NCBI GenBank assembly: GCA_032229975.1
Contig: JAVXVG010000001.1
Location: 1-64,000, forward strand
DNA from: JAIVGV01 sp032229975
GTDB taxonomy: Bacteria; Acidobacteriota; Blastocatellia; Pyrinomonadales; Pyrinomonadaceae
Length of the DNA stretch: 64,000 nt
Direction: 5' to 3'
Positions 25,352 to 33,997 of the stretch are shown here, one piece after another; positions within the stretch are counted from its first letter, which is position 1, and every line of letters begins with the position of its first letter. A program made the position numbers and the translations under genes. Below the pieces are notes generated by a model, which was not told the DNA's origin, searched no databases, and was given only the letters and a program-made list of their open reading frames with translations.

Positions 25352-26043
25352 TTCAGTCTCCTCAAAGCGCGTGTGTGAGCATGCCGCGTCGTCACGCCGC
25401 GCGTTTGTCCCGCGCCGCTCGCGTGCTGAGTCGCGGATGACCGCGATGTAGAAGGCCGCGTGGCGGAAGGCTGTGTCGTGGGGGTCGGCGTTGAGTCGTC
25501 GGTCTGCGGAACTTCGCCGAGGGCTTCGGCGACGATGCGGTCGATGTCGGGGAAGAGGCTGACGATCTTGAGGCGGATGCCGATGTCGCGATAGGTGACG
25601 CCGGGCTGAACTTGCGGCGGCAGGTTCGTCCGCACGCCACTCCACTCGGTTGCGCGCGCGGGGTGGCCCGGAAACTCGACATTCGGATTCGGCACCACGT
25701 CGAACTTCAACTCCTTCGCTTGCACGTTTGCGATGATGGAGAGGTCTGCGTTCTCCTCCGGCACTGAAGGCGACTGCGCGGGCATCGCTTCGCCGGAATC
25801 GACGCGTGCAGGCGCGGCGGTCTGATGCGTCGCACTCGTCGCTGATGTTTGCGCGGACGACGTGCGTGAGCGAGATGACTGTGCGGAAGTTGGACGCGGA
25901 GGCGTTGGGCCAGTGCTCGTTGCTCGTCCGGTCGCGGTGCGCGCGCGTTGCGTCTGCGCGCGAAGTGGTGCGGCGCAGGAGAGCGCGCAGATGATCGTCA
26001 CGGTTATAAGATTAAGGAGACGTAGCGTCGTTCTCACTGACAT
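25348..26043 (-). CDS. secreted protein heading the envelope trio, unknown function
   Basis: A 231-residue protein from ATG 26043 (a GTG nine bases upstream is in frame). The signal peptide (NLITVTIICALSCAAPLRAQ) is followed by a long Thr/Ser/Ala/Arg-rich linker, then a domain of about 90 residues (LSIIANVQAKELKFDVVPNP ... DIGIRLKIVSLFPDIDRIVAE), then another Thr/Ser/Pro-rich tail. It shares the linker style and hydrophobic valine-rich domain style of the two genes that follow and begins their operon. No known family. Confidence 0.65.
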   Translation of the reverse strand: MSVRTTLRLLNLITVTIICALSCAAPLRAQTQRARTATGRATSTGPTPPRPTSAQSSRSRTSSAQTSATSATHQTAAPARVDSGEAMPAQSPSVPEENADLSIIANVQAKELKFDVVPNPNVEFPGHPARATEWSGVRTNLPPQVQPGVTYRDIGIRLKIVSLFPDIDRIVAEALGEVPQTDDSTPTPTTQPSATRPSTSRSSATQHASGAGQTRGVTTRHAHTRALRRLK

Positions 26044-26092
26044 GATCGACACCTCGACGCATCGTGCGCGCGGGCGAAAGTCTGAAAGCGTG

Positions 26093-26124
26093 CGGGGGTT
26101 TCGGTAATTTCCGGGGGTTTCGGT
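26093..26124. promoter_or_regulatory. 13-bp direct repeat in the leader of the secreted-trio operon
   Basis: CGGGGGTTTCGGT occurs exactly twice (26093-26105 and 26112-26124), 19 bp apart start to start. On the minus strand a TATGAT -10-like box lies just upstream (26133-26138), so the repeats would fall in the early transcribed leader. They could be regulator-binding sites. Confidence 0.4.
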
Positions 26125-26229
26125 CGAGCCGCATCATAGCAGAGGTCTTGCGGCGGCGCACAAAATTTTTGTTTACGCGATGGATGCGGCCACGAGCTTC
26201 GGAGTCTTGAGTGCGTTTGAACAAATGTG

Positions 26230-27228
26230 TCACTCAGGCTTGTTGATCTGCTCGGCGCGGCGCGGGGGCAGCGTGCGGCGTGCGCCTTCAGCCGCGCCCT
26301 GCGAGTAGCAGAACGCGCTGACGCGGTCGCGCCCCTGATGCTTGGCGTGATAGAGCGCGGTGTCTGCGAGTTCGACGAGCTCTATCGGATCGCGCGCGTC
26401 GTCGGGAAAGGAGGCGACGCCGATGGAGATCGTGATCTGGAAGGTGTCGTCGCCCGCGCCCGAAGTGTGTGCGCCGCGACGCGCGCAGGGGAAGGCGTGC
26501 GAGGCGATGGCGTGGCGCACGCGCTCGGCGGCGACGAGGGCCTGTGCGCAGTCAGCGTCGAGTAAGAAAGCTGCGAACTCTTCGCCGCCGAAGCGCGCCG
26601 CCACATCGCCCGCACGAAGGGCGCGCGTGATCAGTTGCCCGATCTCTTCGAGCGTCTGGCTGCCGACGAGATGACCATAGGTGTCGTTGACGAGCTTGAA
26701 GTGATCCAAGTCCATCATGAGGACGCAGAAGATGCGTCCGTCCGCTTCGGCGCGCGCGGCTTCGCGTCGCAGCTCGGAGAAGAAAGACTTGCTCGTGAGC
26801 AGGCCCGTCAACTCGTCGTGCGCGAGCAGGCGATGAATCTGTCGCTGAAACTCGCGGTCGATGTCGTCCAACAACTCGAAGCGGATGAGGTGCTCGCCGA
26901 TGGTGAGCTTGTCGCCATCGTGGAGCGCGGCTTCGTTGACGGGCTCGCCATTAAGAAGCGTGCCGTTGGTCGAGCCGAGATCGGCGACGCGATAGCTCAT
27001 CGCGCCGGTGGCCTCGTCGTGCGCGATGCTGATGCGCGCGTGCAGGCGCGAGGCCCGTGCGTCGTTGACGCGCACGTCGGCTTCGAGCGCGCGACCCAGA
27101 GTAACCTCGTCGCGTTCGAGCGGGATCGGCGCGGCCAGTTGTTCGCCGCGCATGAAGATGAGCGCGGGCCGCCGCTCGTGCTGTGCGCGCGGCGTGGGCT
27201 CTGTGTGGATGTTCTCTTCGCCCTGCAT
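26230..27228 (-). CDS. FHA-domain diguanylate cyclase
   Basis: A 332-residue cytoplasmic protein. An FHA domain (about residues 22-118, with LGRALEADVRVND and DLGSTNGTLLNG) would bind a phosphothreonine partner. The GGDEF domain has DLDHFKLVNDTYGH and the active-site GGEEF at 214-218, and an intact RxxD inhibitory site (RAGD, 205-208) five residues before it. It therefore probably makes c-di-GMP from GTP with product feedback, under control of a Ser/Thr kinase signal. It is monocistronic as far as seen, between the secreted trio and divergent ribA. Confidence 0.93.
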   Translation of the reverse strand: MQGEENIHTEPTPRAQHERRPALIFMRGEQLAAPIPLERDEVTLGRALEADVRVNDARASRLHARISIAHDEATGAMSYRVADLGSTNGTLLNGEPVNEAALHDGDKLTIGEHLIRFELLDDIDREFQRQIHRLLAHDELTGLLTSKSFFSELRREAARAEADGRIFCVLMMDLDHFKLVNDTYGHLVGSQTLEEIGQLITRALRAGDVAARFGGEEFAAFLLDADCAQALVAAERVRHAIASHAFPCARRGAHTSGAGDDTFQITISIGVASFPDDARDPIELVELADTALYHAKHQGRDRVSAFCYSQGAAEGARRTLPPRRAEQINKPE

Positions 27229-27371
27229 GACTGCGGCTGGCGTGTGTCTCGCTCTGTCGCGGGATCGACGCGATGCTTTAGTTCCCTTCGCCGACTATCT
27301 TAACTCTCGTGCCGACGCCGCGACAAAGTGATCCGTGACGACGAGGTCGCAGGAGACGAACGCGGGCCGTC

Positions 27372-27401
27372 TTGTCGCGCGCCGCCGTGTGCTTCTATAA
27401 T
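27372..27401 (+). promoter_or_regulatory. probable ribA promoter
   Basis: TTGTCG (27372-27377) and a perfect TATAAT (27396-27401) are spaced by 18 bp, giving a leader of about 90 nt before ribA. I see no FMN-riboswitch core in that leader. The rest of 27229-27499 shows nothing further. Confidence 0.55.
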
Positions 27402-27499
27402 TCGCGCGAGCCTAAGTTAAGCAAGGACGGTTTGACGGTGGACGACGAAGGCGCGCGTATCAACGAGCCGCGACCGACGAGTTACGCCGGAGGTGCTGG

Positions 27500-28171
27500 A
27501 TGTCTTCATGCGATAAAGCAGCAGCCGCTAGTGTGGCCCACAGCCGGCCCGCCTCGCCGTGCGCGCCGGAGACTTTGACGGTCGAGCGCGTGTCGGTGGC
27601 GAATCTTCCGACGGATTACGGCGAGTTCAAGATCGCGGGCTATCGCTCGCTCATCTCTACGGAAGAGTTCGTCTGTCTCTTCAAAGGCGATCTTAAACCG
27701 GAAGTCCCGACGCTCGTGCGTATTCACTCGCAGTGTTTGACGGGCGACGTGTTCGGCTCGCGCAAGTGCGATTGCGGATCGCAACTGCGTCTCGCGCTTG
27801 AGATGATCGAGCGTGAAGGGCGCGGGGCCATCGTCTATCAACTGCAAGAGGGGCGCGGCATCGGCATCATCAACAAGATTCGCGCTTACGCACTTCAAGA
27901 CGAAGGCGCGGACACAGTCGAGGCAAACGAGCGACTTGGGTTGGCCGTTGACTTGCGCGAGTATCGACAGTGCGCGGAGATACTCTTCGATCTCGGCTTG
28001 TGCCGCGTGCGTCTGATGTCGAACAACCCTCTCAAGCTGCGCGCGCTCGAAGACGCGGGCTTTCAGATCGTCGAGCGCGTGGCGCACGAGGTCGAGTCGT
28101 CGGACGCGTCGGTCGATTACATGCGCACGAAGAAAGAGAAGATGGGCCACCTGCTCGAAGGCATCGAGTAA
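27500..28171 (+). CDS. ribA: GTP cyclohydrolase II
   Basis: Opens the imidazole ring of GTP in the first committed step of riboflavin synthesis. The protein has 223 residues with the Zn ligands in HSQCLTGDVFGSRKCDCGSQ, catalytic YQLQEGRGIGIINK, and LMSNNPLKLRALEDAGF. It stands alone, without a fused ribB domain, and its N-terminal 25 residues are a Ser/Ala-rich extension. The ATG follows GCCGGAGGTGCTGG. A GATGAA-word hairpin separates it from the HD-domain gene. Confidence 0.96.
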   Translation: MSSCDKAAAASVAHSRPASPCAPETLTVERVSVANLPTDYGEFKIAGYRSLISTEEFVCLFKGDLKPEVPTLVRIHSQCLTGDVFGSRKCDCGSQLRLALEMIEREGRGAIVYQLQEGRGIGIINKIRAYALQDEGADTVEANERLGLAVDLREYRQCAEILFDLGLCRVRLMSNNPLKLRALEDAGFQIVERVAHEVESSDASVDYMRTKKEKMGHLLEGIE

Positions 28172-28175
28172 TGAT

Positions 28176-28255
28176 AACGATGAAGTCGGAACGATGAACG
28201 ATGAGATGAAAGACAGCGGCTTAACTTCATCGTTCAACGTTACGACTTCATCGTT
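28176..28255. repeat. word-repeat hairpin between ribA and the HD gene
   Basis: AACGATGAAGTCGGAACG on the left pairs with CGTTACGACTTCATCGTT on the right, with further ATGAACGATGA words inside. It starts 4 bp after the ribA stop and ends 9 bp before the next ATG. The same word builds the hairpins at 31899-31994 and 61091-61160. Confidence 0.8.
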
Positions 28256-28264
28256 TGATCCGAT

Positions 28265-29578
28265 ATGACTGAGCGCATCTCCCGCGATCCAGTGCATAAC
28301 ATCATCCGCCTGCGCACGGACACGCGCGAGGGGCGTCTGATGATCGATCTCGTTGACGCGCGCGAGTTCCAACGCCTGCGCCGCATCAAGCAGCTCGGTC
28401 TGGCCCTCTTCACCTATCAAGGCGCGGAGCATTCGCGCTTCACGCACTCTCTCGGCGTCCTCCATCTCATCACGCGCGTCCTTGATCGACTCTCAGAGAC
28501 TTACAAGATCGACGAAGAGGATCGCGCCGCCGCACGCGCCGCCGCACTCCTGCACGACATCGGTCACGGCTCTTTCTCTCACGTCTTCGAGACCGTCCTC
28601 GGCTTTCATCACGAGGAGTGGACTGTCCGCGCCGTGCTCGATGAATCGACGGAGATCAATCAAATCCTCCGCGACTTCTCGCCGCGACTTCCCGCGCGCG
28701 TTGCCTCGATCATCGAGGGCAAGTTTCGTCCGGCCTTTCTCGCGCAACTCGTCTCTTCGCAACTCGACTGCGACCGCATGGACTACCTGCTGCGCGACTC
28801 TCTGATGACCGGCGCGAAGTACGGCATCTTCGACTTGGAATGGATCATCAACGCGCTCGCCATCGATGAGGAGCACGATAGGCTCTACGTCACCGCGCGC
28901 GGTCTCTACGCCGTCGAAGAGTATTTGCAGGCGCGCTACTACATGTTCCGCCAAGTCTATTTCCATCGCACGCTGCGCTCGGCTGAAGTCGTCCTGCGCT
29001 CGGTCTTGAGTCGCGCATTGGAGTTGGTCGCGGCCGGTGAGCAGGTCTGGTGCGCGCCCGGCACTGCGTTCGAGAAGGTCTTGAACCGGCAACCGCTCAC
29101 CGTCACCGATCACCTTGAGATGGACGACTCCGATGTGCTCTTCCACCTCAAGCAATGGCAGCGCGCCGCCGATCCAGTCCTCTCCGATCTCGCGCGCCGC
29201 TTCGTCGCGCGTCGCCTCTTCAAGGCCATCGATCTCGATATGCCGCAAGATGAGCGCGCAGACTTTATCGACGCCGCGCGCAACGCCGTCTCACGCGCCG
29301 GCTTCGATCCGCGCTACTACTTCAACGAAGATCAAGCGGGCGACGTGCCCTACTACAACTACTACACCGCCAAGGGCCCGACGCACATCTACGTCGAGGA
29401 CGGCTACGCGCGCCCGCGCGTGCGCGAGATCAGCGAAGTCAGCGAAGCCGTGCGCGGTCTCCAACAGGGCTACGAGCTGCACCGCGCCTGCTTCCCGCCC
29501 GAAGTTAAAACAGAGGTCTATAACCTCTACCACGGCACGTCCCACCGGCCCCGCACCGCAACAAAGGGCGGCGACTAA
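28265..29578 (+). CDS. HD-superfamily phosphohydrolase (YwfO/dGTPase-like)
   Basis: A 437-residue cytoplasmic protein with the HD metal site: His61 in HSRFTHSLG, His97-Asp98 in LLHDIGHGSFSH, and Asp in LDCDRMDYLLRDS. It resembles the YwfO/SAMHD1-like branch, whose members hydrolyse (d)NTPs, so nucleotide hydrolysis is the best guess. The N-terminal MTERISRDPVHNIIRL and LVDAREFQRLRRIKQLG are typical of the family. It lies between ribA and two exported proteins, with no obvious shared pathway. Confidence 0.9.
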   Translation: MTERISRDPVHNIIRLRTDTREGRLMIDLVDAREFQRLRRIKQLGLALFTYQGAEHSRFTHSLGVLHLITRVLDRLSETYKIDEEDRAAARAAALLHDIGHGSFSHVFETVLGFHHEEWTVRAVLDESTEINQILRDFSPRLPARVASIIEGKFRPAFLAQLVSSQLDCDRMDYLLRDSLMTGAKYGIFDLEWIINALAIDEEHDRLYVTARGLYAVEEYLQARYYMFRQVYFHRTLRSAEVVLRSVLSRALELVAAGEQVWCAPGTAFEKVLNRQPLTVTDHLEMDDSDVLFHLKQWQRAADPVLSDLARRFVARRLFKAIDLDMPQDERADFIDAARNAVSRAGFDPRYYFNEDQAGDVPYYNYYTAKGPTHIYVEDGYARPRVREISEVSEAVRGLQQGYELHRACFPPEVKTEVYNLYHGTSHRPRTATKGGD

Positions 29579-29602
29579 CCTTTCACGATCTTTAACGCTC
29601 TC

Positions 29603-30496
29603 ATGTCGCGCCGTCTCACACCAGCCTTCACCTTCGCGTTGCTCTGCGCGCTCGCGTGTCATGCGTTTGCAACTACACGCGAGGCGACGCGGGTCGCCGT
29701 GCTCGACTTCGGCGACGCGGCTTCGTCGCATCGCATCGCCGATGAACTCGCGCTCGCGCTTCCGTCTGATCCACAACGGTTCAACGTCTTGAGTCGTCCA
29801 CAGTCTCGCGCGGCGGCACGCGGTGTCGGCTACAAGGGCTCGCTCAATCTTTCGCTCGAAGAGGCGCGCGACGTGGGCGCGGCTGTCGGCTGCGACTTCT
29901 TCTTCGCGGGCGAGGCGGCCACGTTGCGACGCAGCGCGGGCAGCGCACGCGCAGACTACTTCGAGTCTTATGTGGCCCTCTACCTCGTCAGCTCTTTCAC
30001 GGGCCGGTTGATCTCGTGGGAACGTCTGAGCGCAGAAGCCGCGACCGCCGACGCAGCCGAAAGTGATCTGATCAAACAACTGCGCGCGCGCGCGAGTTCT
30101 TACGCCGACGCAATGACGAAGGCGCGCGCATCAGAGCGCGATGCACGACGCACGAGCGTAGAGCGCGACACGCCCGTCGTCGAGGACGCACCCGAAGAGG
30201 GCAGCGCGGCGGCGAAAAATTTCCGCACGCCGCTTCCCTATCGCCGTTTGCGCCCCGTTTACACCGATACCGCCGCGCGCGCCGAGGTCGAGGCGACCGT
30301 CGATGCGCTCGTCGAGTTGGACGAGCGCGGCGAGGTGCAGCATGTGGAGATCGTCCGTTGGGCCGGCTATGGCTTGGACGAGTCGGTGGTCGCAACGATC
30401 CGACAGATGCACTTCCGTCCCGCGTTGCTTGGAGGCTTGCCCGTCGCCACACGCGTTCTCCTGCGCTACAATTTCCGCAAGCCGAAAGAGAACTGA
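29603..30496 (+). CDS. secreted CsgG-like / TonB-C-like protein
   Basis: A 297-residue protein with signal peptide (LTPAFTFALLCALACHAFA). The N-terminal domain, VAVLDFGDAASSHRIADELA ... FNVLSRPQSRAAARG, resembles CsgG/TolB-type periplasmic domains. The C-terminal domain resembles TonB-C (EVEATVDALVELDERGEVQHVE ... MHFRPALLGGLPVATRVLLRYNF). It starts 24 bp after the HD gene, suggesting co-transcription, and precedes an S41 peptidase by 26 bp. A periplasmic envelope role is likely; the partner is unknown. Confidence 0.75.
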   Translation: MSRRLTPAFTFALLCALACHAFATTREATRVAVLDFGDAASSHRIADELALALPSDPQRFNVLSRPQSRAAARGVGYKGSLNLSLEEARDVGAAVGCDFFFAGEAATLRRSAGSARADYFESYVALYLVSSFTGRLISWERLSAEAATADAAESDLIKQLRARASSYADAMTKARASERDARRTSVERDTPVVEDAPEEGSAAAKNFRTPLPYRRLRPVYTDTAARAEVEATVDALVELDERGEVQHVEIVRWAGYGLDESVVATIRQMHFRPALLGGLPVATRVLLRYNFRKPKEN

Positions 30497-30522
30497 CGGC
30501 GCATCTCTAAGAGAGACGAAAC

Positions 30523-31932
30523 TTGAGCGACAATAAAAGAGAGGCCAGTGAGCGACCAACAACGCGGCGCGCGCTCAAGTCTCCGTGCGTGCGCCGCGAG
30601 TTAAAGTCTCCGCGTTGCGCTTCCGCGTTTGCTCTCACCTTCTGCGTTCTCGTCTCCTGTCTCGTTGTCTTCTCGCTCTTACCCGCACGTAGTTATGCTG
30701 ACGCGAACGTCTCGACCGAAACGCGCGAAGGCCGACTGGCCGTCTTCGATGACGTGTGGGCCACTCTCGGCGCGCGTTACTACGATCCAAAGATGCGCGG
30801 CGTTGACTGGCTACAGCAGCGCGCGACGTTTCGCCCGCTCGCGGAAGAGGCCCACACGTCTGCCGAGTTCTACACCACCTTGCGTCGCATGATCGCTCCG
30901 CTTCGCGACGCGCACACGCGCGTCTATGCGCCCGACGAACGCTCCGAGTGGGATCGACCGATCTACACGGGCGTTCGTCTCAGCCTGCGCGAGATCGCGG
31001 GCCAACTCGTCGTCACACTCGTCGAACACGGATCGCAAGCCGAGCGCGCGGGCGCGCGAGTTGGCGACGAACTGCTGAGCATCGACGGCCAGCCGGTCAA
31101 CATCGCGCTTACGCATCGCGCCGACGAAGGCTCGTCTGCCTCGACCGCGCGAGCTTCGCGTCTCTCCGCAATCGCGCATCTCTTCGACGGCCCGCGCGGC
31201 TCGCTCGTCTCGCTCAACCTCGCTCGCGAGGGCGTGCGCGGGAGGACGGTCGTCTTGACGCGCGAGCTTGAGACGCGCGAGCCGCGACTTGAAGTGCGGC
31301 GCATCGGCGACGTGTCGGTCGTGCGCTTCAACCTGTTCTCGGAAGAGATCGCGGCTGGGCTCGTGCGCGCGCTACGCGAGCGAAAGTCTCTGCGCGAGGC
31401 GAGCGCGCTCGTCATCGACCTGAGAGAGAACGGCGGCGGTGAAGCCGAGTCGATGATCGACATCGCATCCATCTTCCTGCCTGCGGGCGCGCGGCTCGGT
31501 GAGTTCACGGACAGAGATGGCCGCTTGGTCGCGAGTCCACAGGCCCGTCGCGCGATGCTCTTTGCGGCGGAAGAGATCGAGCCCTTCCACGGTCGCATCG
31601 TCGTGCTTACGTCTGCGCGCACGGCGAGCGCGGCGGAGATTTTCGTCGCGTCGCTCAAGGACGCAGGTCTCGCGCGCGTCGTCGGCGAACAGACCTGCGG
31701 CTGCGTCCTTGCCATACGCACGCGCCATCAGCTTCCCGACGGCGGCCTCCTCGACGTGAGCGAGATGGACTATCGCACCGCGCGCGGCACGCGACTCGAA
31801 GGCGCAGGCATCGCGCCCGACGAGACGATCACGCCGACGCGCCGCGACGTTGAACAAGCACGCGATCCTGCGTTGCTTCACGCCATCGCTATCCTTAAAA
31901 CGATGAAGTCTGCTAGACAAACGATGAAGTGA
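30523..31932 (+). CDS. S41 family peptidase, exported
   Basis: A 469-residue protein starting TTG at 30523 with a signal-anchor (SAFALTFCVLVSCLVVFSLL). The tricorn-like/CtpA-like N-terminal helical region, a PDZ domain (SQAERAGARVGDELLSIDGQPV) and the TSPc core follow (VIDLRENGGGEAESMID, SARTASAAEIFVASLKD with the nucleophile Ser). The region GEQTCGCVLAI shows no Lys where CtpA has its general base, so the catalytic mechanism may differ. The last 14 or so residues (LKTMKSARQTMK) are encoded by the GATGAAG word repeat that continues past the stop. Confidence 0.88.
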   Translation: MSDNKREASERPTTRRALKSPCVRRELKSPRCASAFALTFCVLVSCLVVFSLLPARSYADANVSTETREGRLAVFDDVWATLGARYYDPKMRGVDWLQQRATFRPLAEEAHTSAEFYTTLRRMIAPLRDAHTRVYAPDERSEWDRPIYTGVRLSLREIAGQLVVTLVEHGSQAERAGARVGDELLSIDGQPVNIALTHRADEGSSASTARASRLSAIAHLFDGPRGSLVSLNLAREGVRGRTVVLTRELETREPRLEVRRIGDVSVVRFNLFSEEIAAGLVRALRERKSLREASALVIDLRENGGGEAESMIDIASIFLPAGARLGEFTDRDGRLVASPQARRAMLFAAEEIEPFHGRIVVLTSARTASAAEIFVASLKDAGLARVVGEQTCGCVLAIRTRHQLPDGGLLDVSEMDYRTARGTRLEGAGIAPDETITPTRRDVEQARDPALLHAIAILKTMKSARQTMK

Positions 31933-31994
31933 AGGCGATCTGTCCTTACTTCATCGCTTATCGTTCCGACTTCATCGCTCCGACTTCATCGTTT
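31899..31994. repeat. word-repeat hairpin overlapping the 3' end of the S41 gene
   Basis: AACGATGAAGT units at 31899 and 31920 on the left face three ACTTCATCG units on the right, ending at 31994. The left arm is inside the reading frame and the stop TGA (31930-31932) is formed by the word. The interval after it, up to 32063, is otherwise empty. Confidence 0.8.
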
Positions 31995-32063
31995 CTTCTC
32001 CAAACATTCCCTCACTTCGTCGTGCTATCATCCGCCAACTAATTCGAGGACGATCAACTTTCC

Positions 32064-33302
32064 ATGCTCTATCTCTCGCAAGTTCTGGGTCGCTCTATCC
32101 GCGACGTTGAAGGCGAGGCGGTCGCGTCGATCAAGGATGTGGTCGTGCGGCTCGGCGAGGATCACCCGCCGGTGACGGGCTTGGTGGCCCGATACGCGCG
32201 TCGCGAGTTCTACGTGCCGCGCGCGCGCTTCTCCGAGTTCGGCACGACGGGCGCGCGCCTCGTCGCCGACACGCTCGACCTCACTCCCTTCGCGCGACGC
32301 GACGGCGAAGTTCTGCTCGCGCGCGACGTGCTCGACAAGCAGCTCATCGACGTTGACGGCAAGCGCGTCGTGCGCGTCAACGACGTGCAACTGATCAAGG
32401 CGGGCGACGAATGGCGCGTCTCCGGCGCGGACGTGAGCCTGCAAGGTTTGTGGCGCAGGCTCGCGCCCGCAGGATTTTTCGGGAGTCAAAAAACGGTCGA
32501 GGTGATCGATTGGGCGGACGTTGGTTATCTCGCAACCGACGCGGCCACCGTGCAGTTGAAGTCTTCGCGCGCGAAGTTGTCGCGCCTGCATCCGGTCGAG
32601 ATCGCGCGTCTCGCGGAGTCGCTCTCTTTCCAACAGGGCGCGGAAGTCCTCGCTTCACTCGATGATGAGACGGCCGCCGAGACTCTGGAAGAGATGCACG
32701 AGGATCATCAGGCGCGCATCATCGGCGACATGGACGAGGAACGCGCCGCAGACATCCTCGAACACATGTCGCCCGACGAAGCTGCGGACGTGCTCGGCGA
32801 TCTGCCCGAAGCGGTCGCGACGGATTTATTAAGTCGCATGGAGACGGACGAGCAGGCGGAAGTCGCCGAGCTTCTGCCTTACGAGGACGACACGGCGGGC
32901 GGTTTGATGACGACCGAGTTCGTCACGCTCCCGAAAGGCCTGACGGTCGGCGATGCCCTCGCTGCCTTGCGCGAGATGGCTGAGACGCCGAACATGATCT
33001 ACTACCTCTACGTCGTCGAAGCCGTTGGATCGTGGAAACTCTCCGGCGTCATCGCGCTCCGTAGTCTGATTCTCGCAGACCCGACCTATCTGCTCGAACA
33101 CGTCATGCGCGAAGAGTTTCAGACGGCGCACCCCGACGACTCCGCGCGCGACGTGGCCGAGACCATCGCCGAGTACAACCTCCTCGCACTCCCCGTCATC
33201 GACGACGAAGGCGACATCGCCGGCATCGTCACTGTTGACGACGCCATGGAGTGGCTGCTGCCGAAGGGCTGGCGACAGCGATTGCCGAGATTGTTTGGCT
33301 GA
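32064..33302 (+). CDS. PRC-barrel / MgtE N-domain / CBS protein (cytosolic Mg-sensing partner)
   Basis: A 412-residue protein without TM helices. Two PRC-barrel-like repeats fill about residues 1-150 (LGRSIRDVEGEAVASIKDVV; LDKQLIDVDGKRVVRVNDV). An MgtE_N superhelix spans about 170-275 (RLAESLSFQQGAEVLASLDD, DILEHMSPDEAADVLGDLPE), and a CBS pair ends the protein (MTTEFVTLPKGLTVGDAL; EYNLLALPVIDDEGDIAGI). This is the cytoplasmic sensing half of MgtE without its channel. In many bacteria such a gene stands next to an NRAMP-like transporter; here that transporter is about 1.7 kb away, beyond an apparent insertion. The protein probably gates or senses Mg2+/Mn2+ uptake. Confidence 0.88.
   Translation: MLYLSQVLGRSIRDVEGEAVASIKDVVVRLGEDHPPVTGLVARYARREFYVPRARFSEFGTTGARLVADTLDLTPFARRDGEVLLARDVLDKQLIDVDGKRVVRVNDVQLIKAGDEWRVSGADVSLQGLWRRLAPAGFFGSQKTVEVIDWADVGYLATDAATVQLKSSRAKLSRLHPVEIARLAESLSFQQGAEVLASLDDETAAETLEEMHEDHQARIIGDMDEERAADILEHMSPDEAADVLGDLPEAVATDLLSRMETDEQAEVAELLPYEDDTAGGLMTTEFVTLPKGLTVGDALAALREMAETPNMIYYLYVVEAVGSWKLSGVIALRSLILADPTYLLEHVMREEFQTAHPDDSARDVAETIAEYNLLALPVIDDEGDIAGIVTVDDAMEWLLPKGWRQRLPRLFG
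33241..33300 (+). repeat. intact copy of a 60-bp direct repeat (3' end of the MgtE_N/CBS gene)
   Basis: This stretch encodes the last 20 residues of the MgtE_N/CBS protein (MEWLLPKGWRQRLPRLFG). It matches 34218-34277 without gaps at roughly three positions in four, most differences being GC-to-AT transitions in the second copy. Confidence 0.8.
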
Positions 33303-33370
33303 GATGAGTGGCGTGTGCTTCGACTCGCGCACGGTGTATATTCCGGTTGCGGGCGTGAAAGGAGAAAGCT

Positions 33371-33757
33371 GTGGGCCGGATAGTTTCCTCAGTAACGATC
33401 ACTAACATTAGTGACCGGGAGAAGACTCTGAGGTGCGACGCGCTCGTTGACACCGGCGCATCGTTCATGGTGCTGCCCCGCGCGTGGAAGGACAGGCTCG
33501 GCGATTTAGAGACGCTCGAAGAGATCAGCTTGGAGACCGCTACTCAAGAGACCATCAAGGGCGAGGTCTGTGGCCCCGTCCGCATCCAAGTCGAAGGCTT
33601 CCGCCCCATCTTCAACGAAGTCCTCTTCATCGAGATGAACCCGGAGGACGGCATCTACGAGCCGCTCATCGGCTACATCATCCTCGAACAGAGCCAAGCG
33701 AGCGTTGACATGCTCGGACACCGCCTCGTCCCGGTCAAGCACATGGACTTGAAGTAG
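33371..33757 (+). CDS. clan AA (retropepsin-like) aspartic protease
   Basis: A 128-residue protein starting GTG at 33371, after GGAGAAAGCT. The motif DALVDTGASFMVLP gives the catalytic Asp27-Thr-Gly, and the length fits single-domain retropepsin-like proteases that act as homodimers. The sequence shows no signal peptide. Small proteases of this type often lie near toxin-antitoxin and other accessory genes; here HicBA follows 33 bp later. It is within the block bounded by the duplicated MgtE-gene end. The physiological substrate is unknown. Confidence 0.85.
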   Translation: MGRIVSSVTITNISDREKTLRCDALVDTGASFMVLPRAWKDRLGDLETLEEISLETATQETIKGEVCGPVRIQVEGFRPIFNEVLFIEMNPEDGIYEPLIGYIILEQSQASVDMLGHRLVPVKHMDLK

Positions 33758-33790
33758 CTGCCTCAACTGGAGAAGGAGTTTTAAGACGCT

Positions 33791-33997
33791 ATGACTTTTA
33801 CAGTCGAGTATGAACAGGAAGATGATGGTCGCTGGCTCGCCGAAGTGTTAGAACTTCCGGGCGTGCTGGCTTACGGTCAGACGCACGAAGAAGCCATCGC
33901 CAAAGCACAGGCTCTCGCCCTGCGCTTCCTCGCCGATAAGCTCGAGCACGGCGAGGGCGCACATGAATTCATCAACATCTCATTCGCCACAGCATGA
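33791..33997 (+). CDS. hicB: HicB-family antitoxin
   Basis: A 68-residue protein with the HicB partial RNase-H fold: MTFTVEYEQEDDGRWLAEVLELPGV with the characteristic E-x-GRW and LPGVLAYGQTHEEAIAKAQALA. It neutralises HicA and normally represses the operon. No DNA-binding C-terminal extension is visible, so repression may rely on the complex. The stop overlaps the hicA start by four bases. Antitoxin-first order is one of the two known hic arrangements. Confidence 0.85.
   Translation: MTFTVEYEQEDDGRWLAEVLELPGVLAYGQTHEEAIAKAQALALRFLADKLEHGEGAHEFINISFATA

Noticed and set aside
25352..25645. Upstream extension of the 149-residue secreted protein
   Set aside because: The extension is Arg/His/Pro-rich shadow of the upstream gene; the coupled ATG at 25351 with its ribosome site begins a signal peptide.
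27402..27499. FMN riboswitch in the ribA leader
   Set aside because: The leader lacks the conserved FMN-aptamer core and is only about 90 nt long.
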